DNA of 64,000 nucleotides from DATCHW01 sp963806045 (GCA_963806045.1 CAWDWP010000020.1:202141-266140); one strand, 5' to 3'; positions 17,654 through 28,247 are shown, counted from the first letter of the stretch. Numbers and translations are program-made. The notes: generated by a model not told the origin, from the letters alone.

Positions 17654-19048
17654 TCACTGTTGTTTTTTATTCTCTAAATAATCTACTGCATACTGAACCC
17701 AGTCTTTAACCGATTTATCCAAATAGATATCGGGTTGAATACCGATATTGTCTATTGGGTAATCAGGAAGTCTCATGGATCTCCATGTTGGCATCATTAG
17801 TTTATAATTTTTGCATCCAAAATCGAAAAAACTGGCGCTCCCATAGTCCAGTGCACCATAGGTTGGGGTTCCCAGTACTTTTACTTTTTTGCTCTGCTTA
17901 GCATCGAGCACAAAAGCCTCTCCGGAACTTGCCGTTCTGCGGTTTACTAGAATAACAACCTGCTTTGGGCTGCGTTCAGCAAGTTTTATTTCGTCTATGT
18001 AAATATCGGTAGTATCGGTATTTACGAATTCACCCATTTTCCCTTTAAACATGCTGATCCATTCTCTGGCCTTTTTCTTACCTTCCTCATCATCATACCA
18101 GCCTTCTATTCCATCAATTAACGTTTGTGTTACAAGGAATTCCATTCCCAATCCCCTGACATTATTTGTGTGAATGTATGGAAGTAAATCAACATAAGCA
18201 TCATAAGTACCTCCTAAATTATTTCTTACGTCAATAATTAAATTCTCGCTGCTTTCGATTGCGTTCTTGTTATCTGTTAATAGTTTATTAATACGGTCAA
18301 CATAATTATGCTCAAAGCTGGAAAGGCAAAGCAGAACCGTTTTTTCTGATAACTTTTTAAAATAACAACCATCAATTTCCTCCATTCTCGATTTGATTTC
18401 ACTCTCTGACAGGTTCGGCTTTGGGGATTCTTTTATGAATTTGGAATTTTTAAAATATAAAATCCATCCATCAACCAACTCCCACGTTTCTTCAGACAAT
18501 GAGTGATCCCTCAGATAATAATTTGCCTTTCCGTTTTCAAACAGTGTGAATTTGATTTCATCAGCTTTCCAGAAGCTGGTATCAGCCTCGATAATAAATC
18601 CCTGGTATTCATTGTTCAATTTTATTATTCCGACTTTATAGGGACCCGATTTCCAAATCCCCTCCATTGGATCGGTAGTGTTGATTATACGCTTTTGAAA
18701 CTCTTCCTGACTGATGGCAACTTTGTTATCAGCTTTTTTATTTTTCTCTCCTTCAACTGGATATATACTAATATGCCCGTCTCTGAAAAAATCTTTGTAA
18801 CTTCTTAATAATTCAATGCAGTTCGATTCTGAAGTACTTCCGGCTTTTGTAATCAAGTTTTCTTTGAAATTATTGTATAATAGTTTATCTTTTGTCTTGT
18901 CATTAAACCCGGGATATTCCGTTTCTATTTTTTGTATTATTTGTTTTAATGCCTGCTCACAGTTGCAGTCAGTCTGTGAATAGGATATTGATGTAAAAAC
19001 TAATATTAATAGTACAAAAGTCGTCACAATTATTTTTCTATCTTTCAT
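17654..19048 (-). CDS. S41 family peptidase, exported
   Basis: The 464-residue protein has a signal peptide (KIIVTTFVLLILVFTSISYS) and a C-terminal peptidase S41 (tail-specific protease-like) domain. The domain core includes NLIIDVRNNLGGTYDAYVDL and VILVNRRTASSGEAFVLDAK, where the Ser of ASSGE is the expected nucleophile, then VLGTPTYGALDYG. A PDZ domain is not obvious. The N-terminal 150 residues are unassigned. It is part of the minus-strand hydrolase run, with an esterase gene upstream and small membrane proteins downstream. Confidence 0.8.
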   Translation of the reverse strand: MKDRKIIVTTFVLLILVFTSISYSQTDCNCEQALKQIIQKIETEYPGFNDKTKDKLLYNNFKENLITKAGSTSESNCIELLRSYKDFFRDGHISIYPVEGEKNKKADNKVAISQEEFQKRIINTTDPMEGIWKSGPYKVGIIKLNNEYQGFIIEADTSFWKADEIKFTLFENGKANYYLRDHSLSEETWELVDGWILYFKNSKFIKESPKPNLSESEIKSRMEEIDGCYFKKLSEKTVLLCLSSFEHNYVDRINKLLTDNKNAIESSENLIIDVRNNLGGTYDAYVDLLPYIHTNNVRGLGMEFLVTQTLIDGIEGWYDDEEGKKKAREWISMFKGKMGEFVNTDTTDIYIDEIKLAERSPKQVVILVNRRTASSGEAFVLDAKQSKKVKVLGTPTYGALDYGSASFFDFGCKNYKLMMPTWRSMRLPDYPIDNIGIQPDIYLDKSVKDWVQYAVDYLENKKQQ

Positions 19049-19096
19049 AATATATGTTTTGTTAAATGTTGGTTTCCTTTGTTGGTATTTCGTTGT

Positions 19097-19900
19097 TTAT
19101 TTTGCATCTTCATTTGTCTTCCAATTTTTATAAATCATTTCAAAACCCGCACATATGCTTTTAAATCCTAATGAGTTATGGGTCTCGTTTTTATAATGTA
19201 TATAATCCCAATTAATTCCTTCCGGTGCGAATTTCTCAAGCACTTCAATAAAAGGGAATACGCCCATTTCCTTTTCATTTGACAAAGAAATAAAGATTGA
19301 TTTTTTAATATTCTTATTATTTGTAAGAAATTCGGGCATCTCCTTGACGCAGGATTGATTATCGTACCATAAACTAGGGTCAATGCATATAAATGAATTG
19401 AATAATTCAGGTTGATTTTCCAAAGCATAAATTGCAAACAACCCTCCGGCAGAATGTCCAATAATACAACGCTCCGAATTTGCAGGGTAAGTTGAGTCAA
19501 TTAATGTTACTAATTCTGAACTAATAAAACGAAGGAATTTATCAGCCCCTCCTCCTGTTGGTTGTTCTTTTGAAGGTGTTGGTAAATAATCTTTTTCTCT
19601 GTCGCCAGAGACAATACCCACAATTATCGTTCGGGGCATAATTTTCAACATATCCGAATAATAATTCACAATTCCGAATGTTGCAAAAAGATTATTTCCC
19701 GGATCCAAAACGTAAACTACAGGAAATTTTTCATCCGGTCTGTCTTTGAAATTATAAGGAGGAATTACAACTATAGTTTTTCTTTCGTTAAGAACTTTTG
19801 ATTCAAAACTTATTTTTTCCCCAATGACAAAATCACTCTTTTTTTGCTGGGCAAAACAGATGCTGAATTGTATTAAAATTAATAAAACTGAAATCTTCAT
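19097..19900 (-). CDS. Exported esterase (esterase D/enterochelin esterase-like fold)
   Basis: This alpha/beta-hydrolase has the esterase D-type core: IVVIPPYNF, FPVVYVLDPG, the nucleophile elbow GHSAGG and FNSFICIDPSLWYDN. The catalytic His is probably the one near the C-terminus in KNETHNSLGF. A Met 19 codons further upstream exists, but I place the start at the ATG complementary to 19898-19900 because it begins a good signal peptide (MKISVLLILIQFSICFAQQ). That gives 267 residues. Related proteins cleave acyl esters, including siderophore esters. The substrate here is unknown. Confidence 0.75.
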   Translation of the reverse strand: MKISVLLILIQFSICFAQQKKSDFVIGEKISFESKVLNERKTIVVIPPYNFKDRPDEKFPVVYVLDPGNNLFATFGIVNYYSDMLKIMPRTIIVGIVSGDREKDYLPTPSKEQPTGGGADKFLRFISSELVTLIDSTYPANSERCIIGHSAGGLFAIYALENQPELFNSFICIDPSLWYDNQSCVKEMPEFLTNNKNIKKSIFISLSNEKEMGVFPFIEVLEKFAPEGINWDYIHYKNETHNSLGFKSICAGFEMIYKNWKTNEDAK

Positions 19901-20167
19901 CTTTGTACTTATCCTCACTTTTCCCGGATTTCTTGTTGACTGTTTGTATGTGTTCATTGTATTATTTTAATTAATTTTAATTGTATGGGTAAATGTCTGG
20001 TAGATTATATCTTAATAATATATACGGCATTAATAAATAATTGTTTCCATATTTATTTTTCGCAAATTATTTAATATAGTTCATCACTTTGGTTTCTTTA
20101 AAATTTCTATTTGCATTTAATTCATTCGCTGTTAGTACTTACCCTTTCTTTGTATAGATTTATACGT

Positions 20168-21310
20168 TTAGTCATTGTTGGTATTCAAATCCAGCTTAAT
20201 TAATTTGGTAATCATATTAGCGCACATATCACTTGTACCTGAAAAATCACGAGAATTAGTGACCACAACATAGGCTCTATCTATCTTTGGCGCCACTACA
20301 ACAGTGGCATACCAAATTCCGTTGCTGCCATTATGAGTGAGCACTTTCCCTTTAGCCCATTCTAAATCTTCTGTTATACCCCAGCCGCCTGCGTAAAAAC
20401 CAACCGGTTCAGTTAGCTTTTGCAAATAATTACTATCCAGAATGGAATTTTTCCCGTCTAATTGAAGTGAAATAAATTTAGCCCAGTCTTCTATGGTGCA
20501 ATGTATCTCACCTGCCGGTCCGATAACCTCTGCATCGTAGGAATTACTCGGCTCCCATTTACCTAACGATTTAGTATGACCCCACGGTTGTCCTAATGAT
20601 TTGCCCGTATCCGGTTCGCCAAATCCTGCAGAGGACATACCAAGCGGATCAAATAATCGTTGTCTCATTAAGGATTCCCAGCTTAGTCCGGTTATCTTTT
20701 CTGCCATGCACGCTGCTATCATATATCCAAAATTGGAATATTTGAACTCCCCCGGTTTTATTGAAGACGGAGTGCCAAGATTATCTTTCAGAATTGCCAG
20801 CCGCCTCGCTTTAATCTCAAGTTGATTGTGAGCATCCCAGTCTACAGGGTTTGCCGGTATACCTGCACGATGTGTAAGCAACTGCCAGAGTGTGATATTA
20901 TTATAATCAGGATGTATGCTTTTCTCAAGTTCCGGAATTACTTCAATCAATTTCATATCCCAACTAAGTTTTCCTTCAGACACAAGTGTTGCAAGCATTG
21001 TGCTTGTCATCGCTTTTGTACAGGAACCAAGATGTACCAGATCATTACCGGTTATAGCAATATCAGAGCCAACTTTACGAACTCCTGCTGAACCTATAGC
21101 TGATACACCTTCGCCTGAGATAATTGCTGCAATCATTCCGGGTGCTTTCTTATCGGCAACTATTTCCGATAACTCCTGACAAATAGCCTCGGATTTATTC
21201 TGATCCCGCTTTGCTTGCGAACAAGCAGATTGAGAAAATATAAAAAGCAAAGTCAGAGCGATAACGACTAAATCTAATAAGACCAAATAACTTTTTACAA
21301 TTAGCTTCAT
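20168..21310 (-). CDS. Serine hydrolase of the class C beta-lactamase family, exported
   Basis: The 380-residue protein has an N-terminal signal/anchor segment (LDLVVIALTLLFIFSQSACS) and a full beta-lactamase/DD-peptidase domain (PF00144). The SxxK catalytic motif is in HLGSCTKAMTSTML, the YxN motif is YSNFGYMIAACMAEKITGLS, and LFDPLGMSS follows. The third motif is probably THNGSNGIW. Most such proteins are esterases or peptidases rather than antibiotic-resistance enzymes, so resistance should not be assumed. It begins the hydrolase cluster; a 10-base gap separates it from the upstream T9SS gene. Confidence 0.85.
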   Translation of the reverse strand: MKLIVKSYLVLLDLVVIALTLLFIFSQSACSQAKRDQNKSEAICQELSEIVADKKAPGMIAAIISGEGVSAIGSAGVRKVGSDIAITGNDLVHLGSCTKAMTSTMLATLVSEGKLSWDMKLIEVIPELEKSIHPDYNNITLWQLLTHRAGIPANPVDWDAHNQLEIKARRLAILKDNLGTPSSIKPGEFKYSNFGYMIAACMAEKITGLSWESLMRQRLFDPLGMSSAGFGEPDTGKSLGQPWGHTKSLGKWEPSNSYDAEVIGPAGEIHCTIEDWAKFISLQLDGKNSILDSNYLQKLTEPVGFYAGGWGITEDLEWAKGKVLTHNGSNGIWYATVVVAPKIDRAYVVVTNSRDFSGTSDMCANMITKLIKLDLNTNND

Positions 21311-21319
21311 TTTAATAAA

Positions 21320-22792
21320 TCACTTTATATAGTTCATTACCTTTGTTTCCCTGAATATTCTATTGGAATTCGTTTCATTAGCGGTTAAAGTGTAAATATA
21401 AACACCCGATGCTAAATTCAGGTTGTTTGAATTTAATGTAACATTGTACAATCCACTTGTTTGAATAGTATTTACGAGTGATGCGACTTCTTTTCCAAGA
21501 ATATTATAAATTTTTACACTTACAAAACTATTTCTCAAAACCGAATAACTAATTACTGTACTCGGATTAAATGGATTCGGATAATTCTGGAATAATTTAT
21601 ATTCATTTATAATTTGCCCCTCCAGTTTTCTAATGGAAACCGAATTTTCAATGTTTAATGTAAAATAGCATGAGGCATTAGCATTTGCTGTATCGGTTGC
21701 CATTACTTTTAAACTTATTGAACCTGCCGAGGTTGGAACGCCGGAAAATGTTCGTGTGCCGGGATTAAATGTCAGCCATGAAGGCAACGGGTTGTTATCA
21801 TATAAAGTTGCAGTATAAGTCAATGTATTGTTTCCGTCATCATCAATAAAAGTGCTGTCCGGAAATGTATAATTGTATAAGTGTCCTACGGTATCGGTTT
21901 GATTTGGAATTTGATTTTTCAGGTAGGGAATAAAATTAGTGTACCTTAAACTATCTATTATATTATCAACCTTAACCCAATAAGTATAGTATGTACTCAT
22001 TGGCCAGTTACCGCGCGTGAAGAAAAGATATTTATTGTCTCTTGTTACATACGGGCAGCAATCGTAAATATTCGTATTTATATTTGGTCCGAAAGATTTT
22101 GGGTTTGTCCATTTACCATTACTTTTATGATAACTGATACGTAAATCATTCGGCGATGCTAAACGAAAGAATATTATGTATGATTCATCTCTTGCTACAA
22201 AGAAATCATTTTCATCAGCATTAGTATTAATGGGAATTCCTAAACTTTGTATTGCGGTATCCGAATTTTGAATAACTAACTTGCAAATGTCAGTATTACC
22301 GCCGGGATTCGATGCTACATAATAGTTTTTTAATTGAGTCTCCTGGAAATAATGTGATTGAAAGTTTGATGAAAGCAGCCTTATGGGAGTACTCCATCCA
22401 GTACTTGTTCTTGTTGCATAATATGTGCATCCCAGACCATTGACATCCTTCTGCACATACATTATGCTGTCATTAATCGAAAGCCCGGGAGCAACAAAAC
22501 CTTCAAAAACCACAAATGGTCCCTGCCACATATTGCTGATATACTTGTAGCATTTCACTCTTGATATAGTTATCGGCCAGGTGTTTAATTCACAATAATA
22601 TATTTCCTTGCCATCGGAACTTAAACTTATTCTTTCAACGGGGCGTAATCCGCTGCTTGATTGTAATTGAAAAATTACCGGAGTTAGACCCGGTTGTGAT
22701 TGTGCCAGATATAAACTATCCTGAGGAATCGGCTGAGAAAAACCGGAGCTTACTAAAAGCAGAAGAACGATTGCAAAGTAAATTGTTTTCAT
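21320..22792 (-). CDS. T9SS-secreted beta-propeller protein with cadherin-like domain, paralogue 1
   Basis: The 490-residue protein has a signal peptide (MKTIYFAIVLLLLVSSGFSQ) and then an N-terminal PD40/WD40-like propeller (about 45-290; ERISLSSDGKEIYYCELNTW). A dystroglycan/cadherin-like Ig domain follows (LPSWLTFNPGTRTFSGVPTS), then a type A T9SS sorting domain starting at YKLFQNYPNPFNPSTVISY and ending KVMNYIK. The sorting domain directs export through the Por machinery and cleavage or anchoring at the surface. It shares its architecture and much sequence with the gene immediately upstream (22812-24300), evidence of tandem duplication. Confidence 0.88.
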   Translation of the reverse strand: MKTIYFAIVLLLLVSSGFSQPIPQDSLYLAQSQPGLTPVIFQLQSSSGLRPVERISLSSDGKEIYYCELNTWPITISRVKCYKYISNMWQGPFVVFEGFVAPGLSINDSIMYVQKDVNGLGCTYYATRTSTGWSTPIRLLSSNFQSHYFQETQLKNYYVASNPGGNTDICKLVIQNSDTAIQSLGIPINTNADENDFFVARDESYIIFFRLASPNDLRISYHKSNGKWTNPKSFGPNINTNIYDCCPYVTRDNKYLFFTRGNWPMSTYYTYWVKVDNIIDSLRYTNFIPYLKNQIPNQTDTVGHLYNYTFPDSTFIDDDGNNTLTYTATLYDNNPLPSWLTFNPGTRTFSGVPTSAGSISLKVMATDTANANASCYFTLNIENSVSIRKLEGQIINEYKLFQNYPNPFNPSTVISYSVLRNSFVSVKIYNILGKEVASLVNTIQTSGLYNVTLNSNNLNLASGVYIYTLTANETNSNRIFRETKVMNYIK

Positions 22793-22811
22793 GATTTTAA
22801 TTCTTTTTAAA

Positions 22812-24300
22812 TTATTTTATAAAGTTCATTACTTTGGATTCTTCAAAAACTTTACTGGAATTTGATTCTTTTACTTTTATAGAATAAAAATATATACCAG
22901 ACGATAAATTTAAATTATTCATATCCAGATTAATATCATACATCCCGCGTTTTTGAATGCTATTTACAAGAGTTGTAATTTCTTTTCCGAGAATGTCATA
23001 TAATTTTAATGCTTACTTGACTATTATTCACTAACGAATAACTGATGACCGTACTTGGATTAAATGGATTCGGATAATTCTGAAATAATTTATACTCATT
23101 AATTATTTGTCCCTCCATTTTTCTAATGGAAACCGAATTTTCAATGTTTAACGTAAAATAGCATGAAGCATTAGTATTGGCTGTATCAGTTGCCGTTACT
23201 TTTAAACTTAGTGAACCTGCCGAGGTTGGAACGCCGGAAAATGTTCTTGTGCCGGGATTAAATGTCAGCCATGAAGGCAAGGGACTATTATCATATAAAG
23301 TTGCAGTATAATTCAATGTATTGTTTCCGTCATCATCAATAAAAGTGCTGTCGGGAAATGAATAATTGAATAAATGTCCTACGGTATCTGTCCGGTTAGG
23401 AATTTGATTTTTCAGATATGGGATAAAATTAGTGTTCCTTAAACTATCTATCAGACCATCAATACGCACCCAGCGGATACTGACATCCGAATAATTTGGG
23501 TTAGTTCCCGTAGTATAAAACAGGTATTTATTATCCGACGACACAAAGGACCCCCACATTGCAAGTCCGAAGTTTATTGCAGAGCCTAAGTTCTTAGGGT
23601 TAGTCCAGCTATTATTTGTTTTATGATAGCTTACAAATAATTTTGATGAATTTCCCGAATATTTGGATATAATCATAAAAGACTCGTCTCTTGAAACAAA
23701 GAAATCTAAATTATCCACAGCACTGTTTAATGGCAGCCCTAAACTAACAGCAGTTGTGTCAGTACCATTCATAAACAATCTGCACCAGTCCGAAGCTCCT
23801 ATACCCGGATTAGAAACTGATGAAATGTAATGATTCCCATTATTTGTAACCTGCAAATAATGTGCTGAGTTTAGGTTATACAAGAATCTTTGCGGATTAC
23901 TCCAGCCCGTACCGGTTCTATAGGAAAAGAGCGTCTGATAAGGTACTATGTTATTCTGAAAATACATTGTGTCTCCCGTTACAGATAAAGCCGGAGCCAG
24001 ATAACCATTAAATAGATTAAAAGGACCTGTCCATTTATTTCCCGTATACTTGAAATATTTAATCGTATCACCTGCTGTAGGATAATAACTACGCACTACA
24101 CTATAATAAATTTCTTTCCCGTCATTGGATATTGCTATCCTTTCCGCAGTAAACGATAACGGACTTACCGGAAGGTTAAATACTTTCGGAGTGATTCCCG
24201 GAGGTGTCTGTGCCAGATATAAACTATCTGTCGGAATTGGCTGTCCAAAACACGTGTTTAAAAACAGCGAACAAATAATTGCGGTAATAAATGCTTTCAT
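22812..24300 (-). pseudogene. T9SS-secreted beta-propeller protein, paralogue 2, frameshifted in the sorting domain
   Basis: This tandem copy has the same order: signal peptide, PD40-like propeller, cadherin-like Ig domain with LPSWLTFNPGTRTFSGVPTS, and the YKLFQNYPNPFNPSTVISY sorting motif. The open frame stops at 22996, right after VSIKII. One base out of phase the domain continues as KLYDILGKEITTLVN and ends ESKVMNFIK at 22812. Removing one base gives 495 residues versus 490 for the neighbour. If the shift is real, the protein loses most of its secretion signal and would stay in the periplasm. Confidence 0.85.
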
Positions 24301-24546
24301 AATGTTTGTTTTAATTTCGTTAGTAAATTGTTTTGTTTATGTATACGCTTATAAATTTACGATGGACAAAGGTATTCAGCAAAGACGGGTAATAAATCAG
24401 TGAAACTGCGAAATGATTAAGTATAAATTCTTTTGCAATCCGAATTAACGTCCGAAATAAGGAATTTCACTTAAAATTATGGGTAGTTCGCTTGAATTGA
24501 TTATTTTAAAATTATGATATTTAGTAATTTCTTGTAATCATTATAA

Positions 24547-25585
24547 ATGGAAAAAAAGACTTTAATAAAACTTCATATAATATTCTGGATAGTTTTATCA
24601 TCCATTTCATTATTCGATTCATTTATATATAATATTGATTCATATTCTGCTCATCGGTATATAACACTATCTATTCGTTTACTGTTAAACATCATCACAT
24701 TTTATTCGTTTTATTTCTTTGTATCAACACGAACATTCAACAAAAAGGGAATAACCTTTCTTGTTCTCTTTGAAATAGCATATCTGATAGTTTTCGGCTT
24801 TATATTCACTTTTCTCACATATTTTCCGTTTGCATACATTCAAGTCTCCTTCAAACCCTTTTGAATATACTCTTGCAAACGGAATAAAGAACAGAATATT
24901 TGTTATAATTGCTTACATCGCAATATTCTCCATCCTTGGTATCCTTTCAAAGGTTTCTTTGATATGGTACAGAAATCAGATTAAACAAAAGGAGACAGAG
25001 AAACAGAATATCTCAAATGAACTTGCAATGCTCAGGGCACAGATAAATCCGCACTTTTTATTCAATACTTTGAATAACATAAAATCCCTGACTAAAAGCC
25101 TGCCTTCGAAAGCAATTAACAGCATCGATAAATTAATGAGCATAATGCAATATATGCTGTACGAGTCTTCACAGGAATCCGTTCCGCTTGTAAATGAAAT
25201 CGGACATATTAATAATTATCTCGACCTGGAGAAAATCAGGTACAGCGACACTGATTTTATAGATTTTAAAATATCAGGTGATTATTCGAAAATACTTATA
25301 CCGCCATTGATTTTTATGCCATTTATTGAGAATGCTTTCAAACACGGAAACAGACTTTGTCCTGCACCCGGAATTAAAATTGAAATCGACGTATTGAAAT
25401 CAAACATACTTTTTGAAATAAGTAATTACACTAAAAATAATTTTGAAGCACAAAACAAGAACAGCGGTTTCGGTCTTGTAAACATCAGGCGCAGACTTGA
25501 TTTACTGTTCGATAATAAATACGAACTGAATATCGCTAATGAAAACAATACTTATTCAGTAAAACTTAAATTAATCATCCAATGA
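24547..25585 (+). pseudogene. LytS-type sensor histidine kinase (His_kinase/PF06580), one frameshift
   Basis: The composite has four N-terminal membrane segments in its first 135 residues and a LytS-like kinase core. The phosphoacceptor is present in QINPHFLFNTLNNIKSL (His codon at 25052-25054), the N box in PPLIFMPFIENAFKHG and the G box in NSGFGLVNIRRRL. The first frame ends at 24864 (VSFKPF) and the second resumes at PFEYTLANGIKNR, so the frame moves near 24845-24862. Removing one base gives 345 residues. The stop overlaps the response regulator start as ATGA. It would phosphorylate the adjacent LytTR regulator. Confidence 0.85.
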
Positions 25586-26298
25586 ACATAAATTGTATTG
25601 CCGTTGACGACGAACCATTGGCACTCGATATAATCAAAGATTACATATCCCAGGTGCCTTTTCTGAAGCTGATGAAAACTTTCAAAGACGGAATCAGCGT
25701 GATAGAATACCTGGCATCAAACAATGTTGATTTGATTTTTCTTGATATTGAGATGGGAGGAATATCAGGAACTCAATTGCTAAAAACACTTCAGAAAAAA
25801 CCAAAAGTGATTATGACAACTGCATACAGAAATTATGCAGTCGATGCATTCGACCTCGATGTAACGGATTATCTTCTTAAACCGTTTTCGTTTGAAAGAT
25901 TCCTGAAAGCCGTTGATAAAGTTTATACTCTGCAAAATGAAAAGCAGCGGATTCCTGAATCAGGCAGCAGTGATAAAGAATACTTCTTCGTAAAATCCAA
26001 TTATAAAATGGTAAAGGTAAACTATGACGATATACTGTACATTGAAGGATTGAGTGAATACATTATTATAAAAACGAAGACTGCCAATATAATCACACTG
26101 CAGAGTTTTAAAAATATTGAACAAACACTACCGGATTCCAGATTTGTAAGAATACATAAATCATATATGGTTTCACTGAGTAAAATAGAATCTATAGAAG
26201 GACAATACGTTAAGATAGCGAATAAAGAATTACCAATAGGCAGCAAATACAAGGATAATTTCTTCAAAATTATTTCCTTAACGGGTAAAAAGACATAA
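25582..26298 (+). CDS. LytTR-family response regulator
   Basis: The 238-residue protein has a receiver domain (CIAVDDEPLALDII; phospho-acceptor Asp in LIFLDIEMGG; MTTAYRNYAVDAF; conserved Lys in YLLKPFSFERF). A C-terminal LytTR DNA-binding domain follows (about 130-235; FVKSNYKMVKVNYDDILYIE and FVRIHKSYMVSLSKIESIEG). LytTR proteins bind paired direct repeats upstream of target genes, often autoregulatory. The start overlaps the LytS stop (ATGA), so the two are translationally coupled. A second LytS-like gene starts 10 bases after its stop. Confidence 0.92.
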   Translation: MNINCIAVDDEPLALDIIKDYISQVPFLKLMKTFKDGISVIEYLASNNVDLIFLDIEMGGISGTQLLKTLQKKPKVIMTTAYRNYAVDAFDLDVTDYLLKPFSFERFLKAVDKVYTLQNEKQRIPESGSSDKEYFFVKSNYKMVKVNYDDILYIEGLSEYIIIKTKTANIITLQSFKNIEQTLPDSRFVRIHKSYMVSLSKIESIEGQYVKIANKELPIGSKYKDNFFKIISLTGKKT

Positions 26299-26308
26299 AA
26301 GATATCCG

Positions 26309-27341
26309 ATGCAAAGAAAACATACAATACTGATTCATACAATATTCTGGGTTACGATGCTGTTTTTAGTCGGACTCGAGACTATTCCTTCGATGGGTAA
26401 AATCACGTATGATATTATAGCAGCTGACTACTTTTTATATGTTATATCCTTCTTCGCACTTTTTTATTCGTTCTATTTCTTCATTAAAAAAGAACATCTG
26501 AATAAAAAGGGAATCAGAGCTTTAATCATATTCGGATTATTATTCCTTTTATTCATAAATGTACCGATTGCATACATATACGTTCTTTCCCTTGCTAAAG
26601 AAGTTTTCAATTTGAACGGGAATGCATTCCTGATTGAATTCACAAAATACTATATGAGTTTTCTCGAATCGAATTTTCTGTTTGCAATGTCAGGCTCGCT
26701 TATGAAGATTGCATTGCTCTGGTACGATAATGTAATGAAGCAAAAAGAAATTGAGAAACAGCTGGTGTTGGGTGAACTTGCATTGCTCAGGTCTCAGATT
26801 AATCCTCAATTTCTATTTAATACTTTAACTAATATAAAATCACTGATTGAGTTACAGCCCGAAAAAGCTGTCTACAGCATCGAAAATCTTTCTGAAATAA
26901 TGAGCTATATGCTTTACGAAACATCAGCCGATAAAGTCCTGCTGGATGATGAGATAAACAATATCAATAATTATTTAAACCTTCAGAGTGTAAGATATAA
27001 CAAAGATTTTATAAGTTTTAAGGTTACTGGTATGACAAACGGAAAATTTATACCTCCGTTGATATTTATGCCCTTTATAGAAAATTCTATTAAATACGCA
27101 GATGGCTCATCTCAAAACCCGGGAATTAAAATCAATCTCGATGTAAGAGAAAATAATTTATCGTTTGAAGTAACAAATGCAGATAAAAGAAAATGCAGAC
27201 CTTATTAAACCTGAAAATGAATTTAATATAACATCTATAAAACGCCGCCTTGATTTGATATTTGGAAATAATTACAGCCTGGAAATAAAAAACGAAAACG
27301 ATAAATATCTCATTAAATTGAATATTGAACTTACCGCATAA
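26309..27341 (+). pseudogene. Degenerate second LytS-type kinase (His to Gln), one frameshift
   Basis: It has the same layout as the kinase at 24547: about four membrane segments, then QINPQFLFNTLTNIKSL and PPLIFMPFIENSIKYADG. The phosphoacceptor His is replaced by Gln (CAA, 26807-26809). In the restored C-terminus the G box reads ENEFNITSIKRRLDLIF, lacking the glycines of the neighbour's SGFGLVN. The frame stops at 27208 and one base out of phase continues to 27341, giving 343 residues. Two independent motif losses suggest a pseudokinase that cannot autophosphorylate and might act by dimerising with the active kinase (inference). Confidence 0.8.
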
Positions 27342-27539
27342 AATTTATTTCATCACTATGATTTTCCTCGTCGAAATCAAAATCATTTCTACATTCCTGA
27401 ATACCCTTTTTATTAAATGGAGATTATTAAATAATCATACTATTAATATTTTAATTAATTCTATTTAAAATACACAAATATTAATGTAATTTTATAATAC
27501 TTAAATCTTCGGGGACTAATAATTAAAGGAGAATATATA

Positions 27540-28247
27540 ATGAAAAAAACTATTTTATTTTTATTTTTAGTAATTGCTGTTTTTACTTCAACAAATTCCT
27601 TTAGCAATGATTCCGGAATATCTGCTGTCGGAGGCAGCTGGGTTGTGATGAAAAATGAACATCCTTCCATCCAGATGGTAAGAGAAACTATAGATATTAA
27701 TGTATTTAAGGATTATTATGATGTTGTTGCAGTCTTCACTTTTAAAAATCATACTGATGCCTGTTCAGTATTTATGGGCTTTCCCGAAACAGGAGGTGGT
27801 GACTTAAATTGTAATGCTGATTTATCCTGCTTTCTTATGTTCGAAACCAGTGTCGATGGTATTCCGACAGAAGCTAAAAGGCAGCTTATTAGAAACGATG
27901 GAGATGATTATCTGGCTTACTGGATAAAAGAAGTATCTTTCGGAAAAGATGATACTAAAAAAGTAATAGTTCATTACCAATCTCCGCTTGGTTCAGGAGT
28001 TTCTGCTTATTATCAGGGGTTGGATAATTTCACACAATATTTATTCAGCGGAGGCAACTGGTTCGGAAAAGTTGAGGAAAGCAAGCTCAATGTTAATTTT
28101 AATATTCCGGTAATTGTCAGAGAAAATGACAGAGAAGGAAACATACTGAAACCGGGTATAAAAGAAGAAGCCGGCTCTTATACGTATTATCGCACAAATT
28201 GGGAGGCGGAAGAATACTTCTCCTTATGGTTCAGAATAAAAGAATAA
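27540..28247 (+). CDS. Exported protein resembling the DUF4424 family
   Basis: The 235-residue protein has a Sec signal peptide (MKKTILFLFLVIAVFTSTNS). Its mature part resembles DUF4424: GGSWVVMKNEHPSIQMVRET near the start, VAVFTFKNHTDACSVFMGFP, and a C-terminal FSGGNWFGKVEESKLNVNF. The function is unknown; a periplasmic or surface location is inferred. A strong ribosome-binding site (AAAGGAG) lies about 10 bases before the ATG. It follows the second LytS gene by about 200 bases on the same strand and may be a target of that system, though no site was identified. Confidence 0.65.
   Translation: MKKTILFLFLVIAVFTSTNSFSNDSGISAVGGSWVVMKNEHPSIQMVRETIDINVFKDYYDVVAVFTFKNHTDACSVFMGFPETGGGDLNCNADLSCFLMFETSVDGIPTEAKRQLIRNDGDDYLAYWIKEVSFGKDDTKKVIVHYQSPLGSGVSAYYQGLDNFTQYLFSGGNWFGKVEESKLNVNFNIPVIVRENDREGNILKPGIKEEAGSYTYYRTNWEAEEYFSLWFRIKE

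Noticed and set aside
20168..21310. An antibiotic-resistance beta-lactamase
   Set aside because: The SxxK/YxN motifs are shared with many esterases and peptidases; nothing in the sequence indicates resistance activity.
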